This document shows, piece after piece, positions 15,020 through 21,258 of a DNA stretch of 21,258 bases. Numbering within the stretch: the first letter of the stretch is position 1; each line of letters opens with the position of its first letter. The notes under the pieces are model-generated. The model saw nothing but the letters and a program-made list of their open reading frames with translations. It searched no databases and was not told where the DNA came from. The translations under genes were made by a program, and so were the position numbers. This DNA is from Bacteroidota bacterium (GTDB lineage Bacteria > Bacteroidota > Bacteroidia > Bacteroidales > Porphyromonadaceae), in assembly GCA_023395395.1 (NCBI GenBank), contig JAEWZH010000011.1:1-21258 (forward strand), written 5' to 3'.

Positions 15020-17122
15020 ATGAGAGATAATACTAAACAAAACATACTTGAATATACGCAAAATGGGTTAGATGTTTTCAACTACTATCTTCCCTATAGT
15101 TTGCCAATGCAGAAGAACTTCAAAAGTCCATTTTACGAAGACAGCAAAGCCTCTTGTAATGTTTTCAAGGGTAATGATGGAATTTGGCGTTATAAAGACT
15201 TCGGAGATGGTGGAGAGGGCGGAGACTGCTTTTGGTTTGTTGCCCAATTAAAGGGTTTCACCCTAAAAAGCGACTTTCCAAAGGTATTAGATGCAATCAT
15301 CGGAGATTTGCACCTTCCCTTGGCAAGCCCTATAAATAATATCAGTTATTACCAACAATACTACCAAATGCCCCCAGAAGCTCCTGATGCCCGCAAGGTA
15401 CCACAACAGACCACAAAACATCGAGCTGAGCCGACTCCCTCTCCTACTACTGAATACAGTTTTGCCAAGAAAGAGTACAGCACTGAGGAGTTAAATTATT
15501 GGATGCACTTTGGAATTACAAAAGGGATACTTAAACGCTATAAGGTCTACTCCCTAAGCAAATTTTCAAGCTTTAGGAGTACCAATGGACAACCATACTG
15601 TATTATGAGTAGTGCCAATGATCCAATATTTATGTACGATGGTGGCACTTCTGCTAAAGTCTACCGCCCACTGAGTACAAAGGGACGATTTCTTAACGCT
15701 GGAATAAAGTCCGGTGGCTATGCTTTTGGCTTCGAACAGCTCCCTACAAAAGGCGATGTCGTCTTCATTACAGGAGGGGAGAAAGATGTGCTTAGCCTTG
15801 CATCGAGAGGCTTTAATGCAATAAGCTTCAACTCCGAGACCTCACTTATCGATACCAATACCCTTGATTTACTAAAAAGAAGATTTAAGCATATTGTCCT
15901 ATGCTACGACATGGACGATACAGGGATAAAAGCCTCAAAGCAATTAGTACAACTGCATAGTGGGTACAACCTTATCCGTATGGAGCTACCCCTTGCTGGC
16001 ACTAAAGCCGAGAAAGATATATCCGACTTCTTCGCAAAGGGCAATACCAAAGACGACTTACAGGCTTTGATATACGGGACTTTAGAGAAGCAGTTGTACC
16101 AACAAACCATCTCCCTCCTAAAGTCCTGCGAGATTGACCTTAGTAATCCTCCAGAAGAATCAAAGTCCCTTGTGCTTATTAATGACAATGTGATTGGAAG
16201 TTATGACAACCTTATGTGCGTAACAGGAGGAGAGGGTACAGGCAAGAGCAACTATGTATCAGCGATAATATCGGGTGCTATTTGTCAGCTTCCCCTTGAC
16301 ACCAAGTTAACGCTAGGGATGCAAATTATGAGCAATAGCGAAAGTAAGGCCGTCCTCCACTACGACACCGAGCAAAGCGAATCACAGCTATTCTCTAATA
16401 TCAAGAGGAGCCTAAAGCGAGCTGGTCTAGCAAGTGTCCCCAACTTCTATCACTCCATTTGCCTTACCGCCTTTACAAGAAAAGAGAGACTACAGCTTAT
16501 TCAAGATAGTATGGATATGTATTATCATCGACACGGTGGAATTCACCTTGTAGTTATAGATGGAATAGCAGATCTTGTAAGAAGTGCAAATGATGAGATA
16601 GAGAGTGTAGCGATTATCGAAGAGCTTTATCGATTAGCTGGAATCTACAATACGTGTATCGTATGCGTACTGCACCTAACTCCAGGTGGATTAAAGTTGA
16701 GAGGACACCTAGGTAGTGAATTGCAACGCAAAGCAGCTGGTATCATATCGATAGATAAAGATACTATCGATGCGAGCTTGTCTGTATCAAAAGCGGTAAA
16801 GGTTAGAAATGGAGACCCCTTAGATGTGCCCATGATACAATTTGGATGGGACAAAGCTCAAGGCATGCACATCTTTAGGGGAGTGAAGCCTAAGAAAGAG
16901 CAAGAAGCAAGGAAACAAGTTGAGCTTCGCAATATAGCTACTGAAATACTTTCCGAAGTCAATTCTATGTCCAAAGAAGAATTTACCAAGAAGGTTGCTC
17001 ACTGGCTGCTGAATAATAATGGTATGACAGACAGCCGAGCATCCAAGAACCGAGTTAAAAGCATGCTATCCATGAATATAATCCAAGCCGAAGAAGATGT
17101 AATTACACTAGTACGCTCCTAA
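15020..17122 (+). CDS. Primase-helicase fusion with Toprim and RecA-like (RepA/DnaB-type) ATPase domains
   Basis: A 700-residue protein likely to prime and unwind the circular form of the element. Residues 35-80 (SPFYEDSKASCNVF, then YKDFGDGGEGGDCFWFV) follow the outline of a CHC2 primase zinc domain, but the metal-binding cysteines are missing. A linker (105-145) leads to a Toprim domain at about 185-340, with E254 in TGGEKDV and the acidic pair D297/D299 in VLCYDMDD. The ATPase domain has Walker A TGGEGTGKS (402-410), Walker B VVIDG with D514, and the sensor-like CVLHLTPGG. The C-terminal ~70 residues are basic and resemble a winged-helix tail. The layout resembles phage T7 gp4, with primase before helicase. 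The ATG is 6 bp after the DUF4406 stop. Whether the Toprim module still makes primers is uncertain given the degenerate zinc domain. Confidence 0.83.
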   Translation: MRDNTKQNILEYTQNGLDVFNYYLPYSLPMQKNFKSPFYEDSKASCNVFKGNDGIWRYKDFGDGGEGGDCFWFVAQLKGFTLKSDFPKVLDAIIGDLHLPLASPINNISYYQQYYQMPPEAPDARKVPQQTTKHRAEPTPSPTTEYSFAKKEYSTEELNYWMHFGITKGILKRYKVYSLSKFSSFRSTNGQPYCIMSSANDPIFMYDGGTSAKVYRPLSTKGRFLNAGIKSGGYAFGFEQLPTKGDVVFITGGEKDVLSLASRGFNAISFNSETSLIDTNTLDLLKRRFKHIVLCYDMDDTGIKASKQLVQLHSGYNLIRMELPLAGTKAEKDISDFFAKGNTKDDLQALIYGTLEKQLYQQTISLLKSCEIDLSNPPEESKSLVLINDNVIGSYDNLMCVTGGEGTGKSNYVSAIISGAICQLPLDTKLTLGMQIMSNSESKAVLHYDTEQSESQLFSNIKRSLKRAGLASVPNFYHSICLTAFTRKERLQLIQDSMDMYYHRHGGIHLVVIDGIADLVRSANDEIESVAIIEELYRLAGIYNTCIVCVLHLTPGGLKLRGHLGSELQRKAAGIISIDKDTIDASLSVSKAVKVRNGDPLDVPMIQFGWDKAQGMHIFRGVKPKKEQEARKQVELRNIATEILSEVNSMSKEEFTKKVAHWLLNNNGMTDSRASKNRVKSMLSMNIIQAEEDVITLVRS

Positions 17123-17131
17123 AAAGAGAGA

Positions 17132-17181
17132 GGAGCTTTGTCCATACTCTCAAGTCTCTACTTGACGATGTACAAAGCTCC
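17132..17181. repeat. Nested inverted repeat after the primase-helicase gene
   Basis: GGAGCTTTGT (17132-17141) pairs perfectly with ACAAAGCTCC (17172-17181), and inside it CAAG (17151-17154) pairs with CTTG (17161-17164). There is no T tract, so a simple intrinsic terminator is unlikely. The site starts 10 bp after the stop codon; it could be a regulatory RNA fold, a replication or transfer origin, or an unusual terminator. Confidence 0.75.
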
Positions 17182-17252
17182 ATAATATGCTAGATCTCCC
17201 AATGCTTAAAGCCGCAACCTAACATACCTCACCCGCAAAGATAGTAATAATA

Positions 17253-17567
17253 ATGAATACTCAAAATAAAAAGCCCCAAAAGATAGTGATATTAGGGGCA
17301 GAGAATATTGAACAATTAACAGAAGTACTTGAAAGAGTAGAAGCCAAGTTGGATAAGTTGTTGTCCACCCCTAATACTTATTCCACACCAACAATAGGTG
17401 AAGATGAGTATATGTCCGTATCCGAAGTCGCTAATCACTGCCGTGTTTCAAACGGGTGTGTATATAATTGGGCTTCTTCTGGCAAGTTGAAAAAGTATAA
17501 GATTAATGGCAAGCTCTTATTCAAGAGAATTGAAGTCCTTAACCTACACCTAAAGGCTAAAAATTAA
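17253..17567 (+). CDS. Helix-turn-helix DNA-binding protein (excisionase-like), second copy type
   Basis: A 104-residue protein with a predicted coiled-coil segment at about 18-38 (EQLTEVLERVEAKLDKLL) and a C-terminal HTH_17-type domain at about 53-100: YMSVSEVANHCRVSNGCVYN, then WASSGKLKKYKINGKLLFKR. It resembles small excisionases and regulators of Bacteroides conjugative transposons. It stands alone between the primase-helicase gene and the transfer operon, with a 130-bp gap upstream and a 217-bp gap downstream that holds a palindrome and a promoter. It may therefore control the transfer genes or act as the excisionase; this is inference from position. The ATG is at 17253-17255 with no strong ribosome-binding site. 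Confidence 0.8.
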   Translation: MNTQNKKPQKIVILGAENIEQLTEVLERVEAKLDKLLSTPNTYSTPTIGEDEYMSVSEVANHCRVSNGCVYNWASSGKLKKYKINGKLLFKRIEVLNLHLKAKN

Positions 17568-17643
17568 ATTAACTATTTTTGTTTTTATTTATGCTTTTAA
17601 TTATTATACATAATACTTCATCAAATATCATCAAAACAACACA

Positions 17644-17662
17644 TTTTGACCTAAGGTCAAAA
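17644..17662. promoter_or_regulatory. 19-bp palindrome, putative operator of the transfer operon
   Basis: TTTTGACCT (17644-17652) and AGGTCAAAA (17654-17662) are perfect inverted repeats around a single A. The site lies just upstream of the probable traA promoter and between an HTH gene and a ParA gene, so it could bind a repressor, an activator, or act as a partition-type site. Confidence 0.6.
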
Positions 17663-17673
17663 AATCCCCTTTT

Positions 17674-17701
17674 TTTGGCAGAAAATCTCTTAATAAGTTT
17701 G
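17674..17701 (+). promoter_or_regulatory. Probable promoter of the transfer operon
   Basis: TAAGTTTG (17694-17701) is an exact TAnnTTTG -7 box. A TTTG lies at 17674-17677, with a 16-base spacer that is shorter than the usual 19-21. This would give a leader of about 75 bases before traA. Confidence 0.45.
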
Positions 17702-17784
17702 CATCAGATACCGATTATCGAGAAAAGTATTCTCAAGAGATACTCTAATTCTCATAATTGGTTTAAGCTTAGAATTAACACAGT

Positions 17785-18462
17785 ATGGTAATAACTTTAG
17801 CTAATCAAAAGGGGGGTGTAGGTAAAAGCACCGTTACAATGTTGTTAGCCAATTGGCTAACAACAAGAAAACATAGTGTCCTTGTCCTCGATGTAGATGC
17901 TCAAAGCACAATTACCAATCAACGGACAAGAGATAGAGAAAATTTTAATAGCCAAGAATTCTTCTATGAAGTCATACCTTATGATATTAAGCAACCTATA
18001 GAAGATATAGTACAGGTGCTAACTGAGCTATCACAAGCCAATCAAGAGACATTCATTATTGTAGATGCCCCAGGTAACCTTAGCGATAATGGACTAATCC
18101 CTTTTCTCACCCTTGCGGATGTAATTATCTGTCCCTTTCAGTATGAGATGAAATCATTGGATAGTACAGGTACTTTTATGTTGGTACTTCAGCAACTACT
18201 AGAAAAGTACAGCAAAGGAACAACTCAAATCTATCTCCCCAACCGTGTTAAACTTGGTGCTGGCACTAAAGCAGAGAAAGAAGAGTTTGCTAAAATAGAA
18301 GATGTATTTAAACGATATGGGCTGGTAGCACCAATTCTTCGAGAGTTACAATGTTTAGCTAGGACAAACTCAATCAGTCTAAATAAAGAGCAAGAACAAG
18401 CCGTATCGGATTGTTTTAATTGGATATATACAGAAATATGCGAGACGAAAAAATCGATCTAA
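17785..18462 (+). CDS. traA: ParA/MinD-family ATPase, TraA-like
   Basis: A 225-residue deviant-Walker ATPase. The N-terminus carries KGGVGKST (9-16) with both lysines of the ParA signature, switch-type aspartates in LVLDVDAQST (D36, D38), and Walker B-like FIIVDAPGNL. Proteins of this type open the tra operons of Bacteroides conjugative transposons (TraA), where they are thought to help partition or position the element rather than build the pore. The ATG is at 17785-17787. The next gene starts inside its last 25 bases, so the two are translationally coupled. Together with the following DNA-binding protein it may form a ParA/ParB-like pair; this is inference. Confidence 0.88.
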   Translation: MVITLANQKGGVGKSTVTMLLANWLTTRKHSVLVLDVDAQSTITNQRTRDRENFNSQEFFYEVIPYDIKQPIEDIVQVLTELSQANQETFIIVDAPGNLSDNGLIPFLTLADVIICPFQYEMKSLDSTGTFMLVLQQLLEKYSKGTTQIYLPNRVKLGAGTKAEKEEFAKIEDVFKRYGLVAPILRELQCLARTNSISLNKEQEQAVSDCFNWIYTEICETKKSI

Positions 18463-18809
18463 GTGCCTTGACCAAAGAAAAAGGGCAACAACCCAAGTTT
18501 ATAGGTCAAGTCCAAGAAGTAACTAAAGAAGCTTCAGAGACCAAATCTGAAACTGACATGTCTCTAGATAAAGAGGGTCAGGAGCCTTCCCAACTCAAGA
18601 GACGAAGGAGAAGGAAACAAGAACTCCCCGAGAATGTTCGTGTTGATTTAACAACTGACAATGTTGTTCGTTTAGAACTATTGCGATTTAGCGATGAGAT
18701 GAAATTCATCCCTCGCTCGCAAATTGTCAACCAAATCATTGAACAGTACTTTGAAGAGCATACTGAAGATTTATCAGCGAGCATTCAGTCCATCCTAAAA
18801 AATCTCTAG
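18438..18809 (+). CDS. DUF3408 family protein with ribbon-helix-helix-like C-terminus, TraB-like
   Basis: A 123-residue hydrophilic protein. The first ~50 residues are charged and probably disordered, followed by a basic patch RRRRRK (55-60). The C-terminal domain (ENVRVDLTTDNVVRLELLRF, then SQIVNQIIEQYFEEH) has the strand-helix-helix pattern of ribbon-helix-helix DNA-binding proteins, as in DUF3408 proteins that follow TraA in Bacteroides conjugative transposons. It may be the DNA-binding partner of the ParA-like ATPase. I chose the ATG at 18438-18440, which overlaps traA by 25 bp; an in-frame TTG at 18420 is less likely. The next gene starts 3 bp after the stop. Confidence 0.8.
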   Translation: MRDEKIDLSALTKEKGQQPKFIGQVQEVTKEASETKSETDMSLDKEGQEPSQLKRRRRRKQELPENVRVDLTTDNVVRLELLRFSDEMKFIPRSQIVNQIIEQYFEEHTEDLSASIQSILKNL

Positions 18810-18811
18810 AG

Positions 18812-19195
18812 ATGTCCTTTGTAAGTTTTGTAATAGTCTGTGTCGTGGCTTTAATTGGGTACTATGCTTATCTCATACTAAAACCTGAAAAGAAAGGTTT
18901 TAGTTATGGAGAAGTACGCAACCCCTTTAAGGCGACCGATATAGCTATAGAACCTCCCATTTCTGTTACAATAGATATGGTGAGCTATACTCCGATTGAC
19001 CCCGCCACAGAAGATACCCCACCGCAACCAGAGCAAGATGTAAAAGGCACACAAGGAACTATTCATATCAACAAATATGACAACAATACCACTGTATCGA
19101 ATAGCTCCATTTCGAATGATGAGATAAGTCTTTACCTCACCACTGACCTTATAAAACAAAGTAAATCACTGTTTAAGACAGTGATGATTGCATGA
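18812..19195 (+). CDS. Small single-pass membrane protein of the transfer operon (TraD position)
   Basis: A 127-residue protein with one N-terminal membrane segment (about 3-23, SFVIVCVVALIGYYAYLIL) and a hydrophilic remainder rich in proline and threonine around 70-85, ending in a helical tail. I do not recognise a domain. Its place between the DUF3408 gene and traE corresponds to traD in related elements, so it may be a membrane accessory of the mating apparatus; that is inference from order only. The ATG is 3 bp after the previous stop, and its own stop overlaps the traE start as ATGA, so it is firmly part of the operon. Confidence 0.7.
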   Translation: MSFVSFVIVCVVALIGYYAYLILKPEKKGFSYGEVRNPFKATDIAIEPPISVTIDMVSYTPIDPATEDTPPQPEQDVKGTQGTIHINKYDNNTTVSNSSISNDEISLYLTTDLIKQSKSLFKTVMIA

Positions 19196-19578
19196 TAATA
19201 CGCACTTATTTATTCACAAAATTTTCTGAAACGATGAAAAAAGTTCAAACATTGATGACGAGAGTAAAGCAAAGCAAAACTCTCAAGATTACTTTAGCTT
19301 GCCTATTTGTTATGGCTGTAATATCTCCTGACATGTTAGCCGACAGTCCAGGCGCAGCTGCGATAGCAACAGCAGAAACAGCAATAAAGGGATACTTAAA
19401 GCCTGTACAAAATCTCATCTATGCTATTGCTGGAGTTGTCGCCGTTATTGGTGCCTTTAGTGTTTATGTCAAAATGAACAATGAAGAGCAAGATGTCAAG
19501 AAATCTATCATGATGGTGGTTGGAGCTTGTGTATTCCTGATTGCAGCAGCCACAGCACTTCCAGCATTCTTTAGCTAA
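19192..19578 (+). CDS. traE: DUF4134 conjugative transposon protein TraE (VirB2-like small membrane protein)
   Basis: A 128-residue membrane protein with three hydrophobic segments at about 32-50 (a likely cleaved signal), 73-93 and 106-126. The pattern KPVQNLIYAIAGVVAVIGAF, then SVYVKMNNEEQDVKKSIMM, then GACVFLIAAATALPAFF matches TraE/DUF4134, which is pilin-like in size and topology. It is expected in the inner membrane or as a pilus subunit of the type IV secretion apparatus. The ATG at 19192 overlaps the previous stop (ATGA), but family members usually start at the signal peptide, so the ATG at 19234 (MKKVQTL) is a real alternative. The stop shares one base with the traF start. Confidence 0.87.
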   Translation: MIIRTYLFTKFSETMKKVQTLMTRVKQSKTLKITLACLFVMAVISPDMLADSPGAAAIATAETAIKGYLKPVQNLIYAIAGVVAVIGAFSVYVKMNNEEQDVKKSIMMVVGACVFLIAAATALPAFFS

Positions 19579-19919
19579 TGACTGACGAAAGAACGACCTA
19601 CAAAGTATTCAAGGGGTTACAAAAACCCCTTGAATTTATAGGTCTTCAAGGTAGATATATTTGGCATGCTTTAGGAGGAGGAATAGGCACTATTTTTCTC
19701 ACCCTTATTTTACTGATTGCGTTTAATTTCTGGGTAGCAATTATTGCCTTTCTATCCCTATCGTCCTCCATAGCCTTTTGGATTGCCAGAAACATGAAAA
19801 AAGGTCTTCACTCCAAGAAAAGAGACGAAGGAGTATATATAGTAACTTCAGTAATTCAATGTAAAGCGCATTTCCATGAGCAAAAAAAAGAAGCTGGTTG
19901 CTCCATATCTGACCATTGA
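19578..19919 (+). CDS. traF: DUF4133 conjugative transposon protein TraF (VirB3-like)
   Basis: A 113-residue inner-membrane protein. The family motif VFKGLQKPLEFIGLQGRYI (10-28) is followed by two adjacent hydrophobic segments (about 30-50 and 52-70) and a basic tail, matching TraF/DUF4133, a VirB3-like partner of the VirB4-type ATPase. It starts within the traE stop (TAATG). Its 3' end overlaps the traG start by 44 bp, longer than the other overlaps here, and its last ~15 residues are probably not conserved. Confidence 0.87.
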   Translation: MTDERTTYKVFKGLQKPLEFIGLQGRYIWHALGGGIGTIFLTLILLIAFNFWVAIIAFLSLSSSIAFWIARNMKKGLHSKKRDEGVYIVTSVIQCKAHFHEQKKEAGCSISDH

Positions 19920-21153
19920 AGAATTCAATGATTATGGGATATTATACACCAATGTAGGTGAATACTCTGTGGTATTTCGCCTTCATAATCCTATTAAGAA
20001 GTATTCCTCAGATGCTAGCATGTACTATGAGTATAATAGTTTTGTAGAGAATATAGTTAAGACACTAGGAACTGGCTACTGCATCCAAAAGCATGATATA
20101 TTTTCTAAAGAACCATTTGTAGCTCCTAATTCGTCCGATTTCCTACAAGATAGCTACTTTAGTTATTTTCAAGGCAGAGAATACACTAAACACTATGTCT
20201 ATCTAACTTTGACCCAAGAAATGAAAAAGGGTCGATTTCAGTATGATGCTTCATTGTGGAAAGACTTTTTAGTCAAGGTGAATAAGGTAAGAGATCTATT
20301 AATTACCTCCTCCTTTGAACCAAAACTCCTCACAAGAGAAGAACTTACAGAATACCTGCACAGGTACTTCTGTCTCAGCTTTAGTGCCAAAACCTTTTCT
20401 CTCTCTAACATTTATGCAACAGAGCAAAGTCTTTGGCTAGATAATCGACAAGTATCAGTTACTTCATTGGTTGATATAGACGAAGTAGATATGCCCCAAG
20501 AAGTATCTCCATGTTTTAGCCAGGAATTAAACGGAAGTATATTCACCGACGACCTTTTTTCATTTCTATCTAAAGTACCAAGTGCCGATATTGTGATTTA
20601 TAATCAATCAATTATTATTCCTAATCAAAAGGTAGAAAATATGAGATTGAGTAAGAAGTCGAATAGGCACTCTTCCCTCCCTTCACCATCTAATGCCAAC
20701 GCAGTTCAGGATATTAAAACTGTGCAAGATGTAGTAGATAAAGAGAACAAAATGTTCGTATATATGCACTATAGCATACTAACTGTTGGCAAAGAGCTTG
20801 ACAAATCCTTGAATTATCTTGAAACCGCTTTTAGTAAAAGAGGTATTCGATTGTCACAATCAAATTATAACCAATTGGAACTATTTATGGCATCTCTTCC
20901 AGGTTGTTCATATAGATCCAATCCCGACTATGACCGCTTCATCACTCTTAATGATGTAGCTGGTTGCCTTCAATATAAAGAAGAAGACACTTTAGACGAA
21001 GATACACCCTTAAAAGTCTATTATACCAATAGAGCAGGAATACCAAAATGTATCGATTTCACAGGGAAGGAGGGTAATACAAAACTGACTACCAATAGCA
21101 ACTTCTTCTGTCTAGGGCCTTCTGGCAGTGGCAAGAGTTTTCATATGGACTAA
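19876..21153 (+). pseudogene. traG: TraG conjugation ATPase (VirB4-like), interrupted after Walker A
   Basis: Only the N-terminal 425 codons of a protein that is normally about 800 residues. The visible part contains the VirB4/TraG N-terminal domain (YLTIEEFNDYGILYTNVGEY), the mid-region LSQSNYNQLELFMASLPG, and Walker A GPSGSGKS (414-421). The reading frame ends FHMD then TAG-free stop TAA three codons after the Walker A serine. Walker B and the rest of the ATPase domain are absent. No other frame after 21145 restores TraG sequence, so this is an insertion or rearrangement, not a point frameshift. If the missing half is not rejoined beyond the window, conjugative transfer should be lost. The ATG at 19876 lies inside traF. 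Confidence 0.85.
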
Positions 21154-21258
21154 AACGCATCGAAAAGAACTCCAAACAAAACTTAGAGAAGCGTCATAAA
21201 ATGCTCATTTTCAATACATATTCATTAACATAACGCTCCAACCGCCTATTGCGAGTTT
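21146..21258. mobile_element. Foreign sequence inserted into traG, probably the end of an insertion element
   Basis: From about 21146 the sequence stops matching TraG. It starts near GACTAAAACGCATCGAAAAG. On the minus strand a short open frame of 20 codons enters from the window edge and ends with TGA at 21194-21196, rich in R/N/E/Y (TRNRRLERYVNEYV). This would fit a transposase C-terminus about 45 bp from the element's end. The family cannot be named from this fragment, and the far end and target duplication lie outside the window. Confidence 0.45.

Noticed and set aside
17579..17791. A 70-codon A/T-rich open frame before traA
   Set aside because: It would start with TTG, crosses the palindrome and promoter, and overlaps the traA start; composition is that of intergenic DNA.
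21146..21258. A group II intron inserted in traG
   Set aside because: The junction lacks the GUGYG start expected of a group II intron on the plus strand; too little sequence remains to support that call.
21146..21258. A simple frameshift in traG
   Set aside because: All three forward frames after the junction were read and none resembles TraG.

Overview
The window looks like Bacteroidales chromosome, possibly Porphyromonas-like, carrying an inserted integrative conjugative element (ICE, conjugative transposon). Evidence for the phylum: several promoters match the Bacteroidetes -7 consensus TAnnTTTG, Shine-Dalgarno sequences are weak, and the transfer genes are of the Bacteroides TraA/TraE/TraF/TraG type. 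Genus is inferred from gene content only; there is no rRNA here.

Chromosomal part (1-12830). The window opens with the 3' end of pntB (transhydrogenase beta subunit), closed by a strong hairpin terminator. A three-gene minus-strand operon follows, transcribed rocD-ctlX-pruA. Together these should convert citrulline to ornithine, then to pyrroline-5-carboxylate, then to glutamate. Its upstream gap (4076-4502) holds a 22-bp tandem repeat array whose units each carry a CTCTATAGAG palindrome. Next are a TlpA-type thioredoxin-fold lipoprotein, a small GNAT protein, and a tight minus-strand operon tyrS-spmAB-aroC. Divergent from tyrS lies a pyruvoyl-dependent arginine decarboxylase, then a lipoprotein M13 metallopeptidase (PepO-like), then tRNA-Val(GAC). 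Arginine, citrulline and peptide use therefore recur as a theme.

Mobile part (about 12831-21258). Right after the tRNA come a terminator hairpin and a 150-bp patch of short direct and inverted repeats that look like integrase/excisionase arm sites. Then a tyrosine integrase (lacking the canonical first arginine), a small HTH protein and a DUF4406 protein are linked by 4-base ATGA overlaps. A 700-residue Toprim primase-helicase fusion follows. After a dyad-rich gap come a second HTH protein, a 19-bp palindrome next to a likely promoter, and the transfer operon: ParA-like TraA, a DUF3408 protein, a small membrane protein, TraE, TraF and TraG.

traG stops three codons after its Walker A serine. 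The last ~108 bases match TraG in no frame, so another sequence appears to have landed inside traG; the window ends before it can be identified. No RNA gene other than tRNA-Val and no CRISPR array was found. The best leads are the repeat array upstream of the citrulline operon, the integrase-HTH-DUF4406-primase/helicase module, and the interrupted traG.
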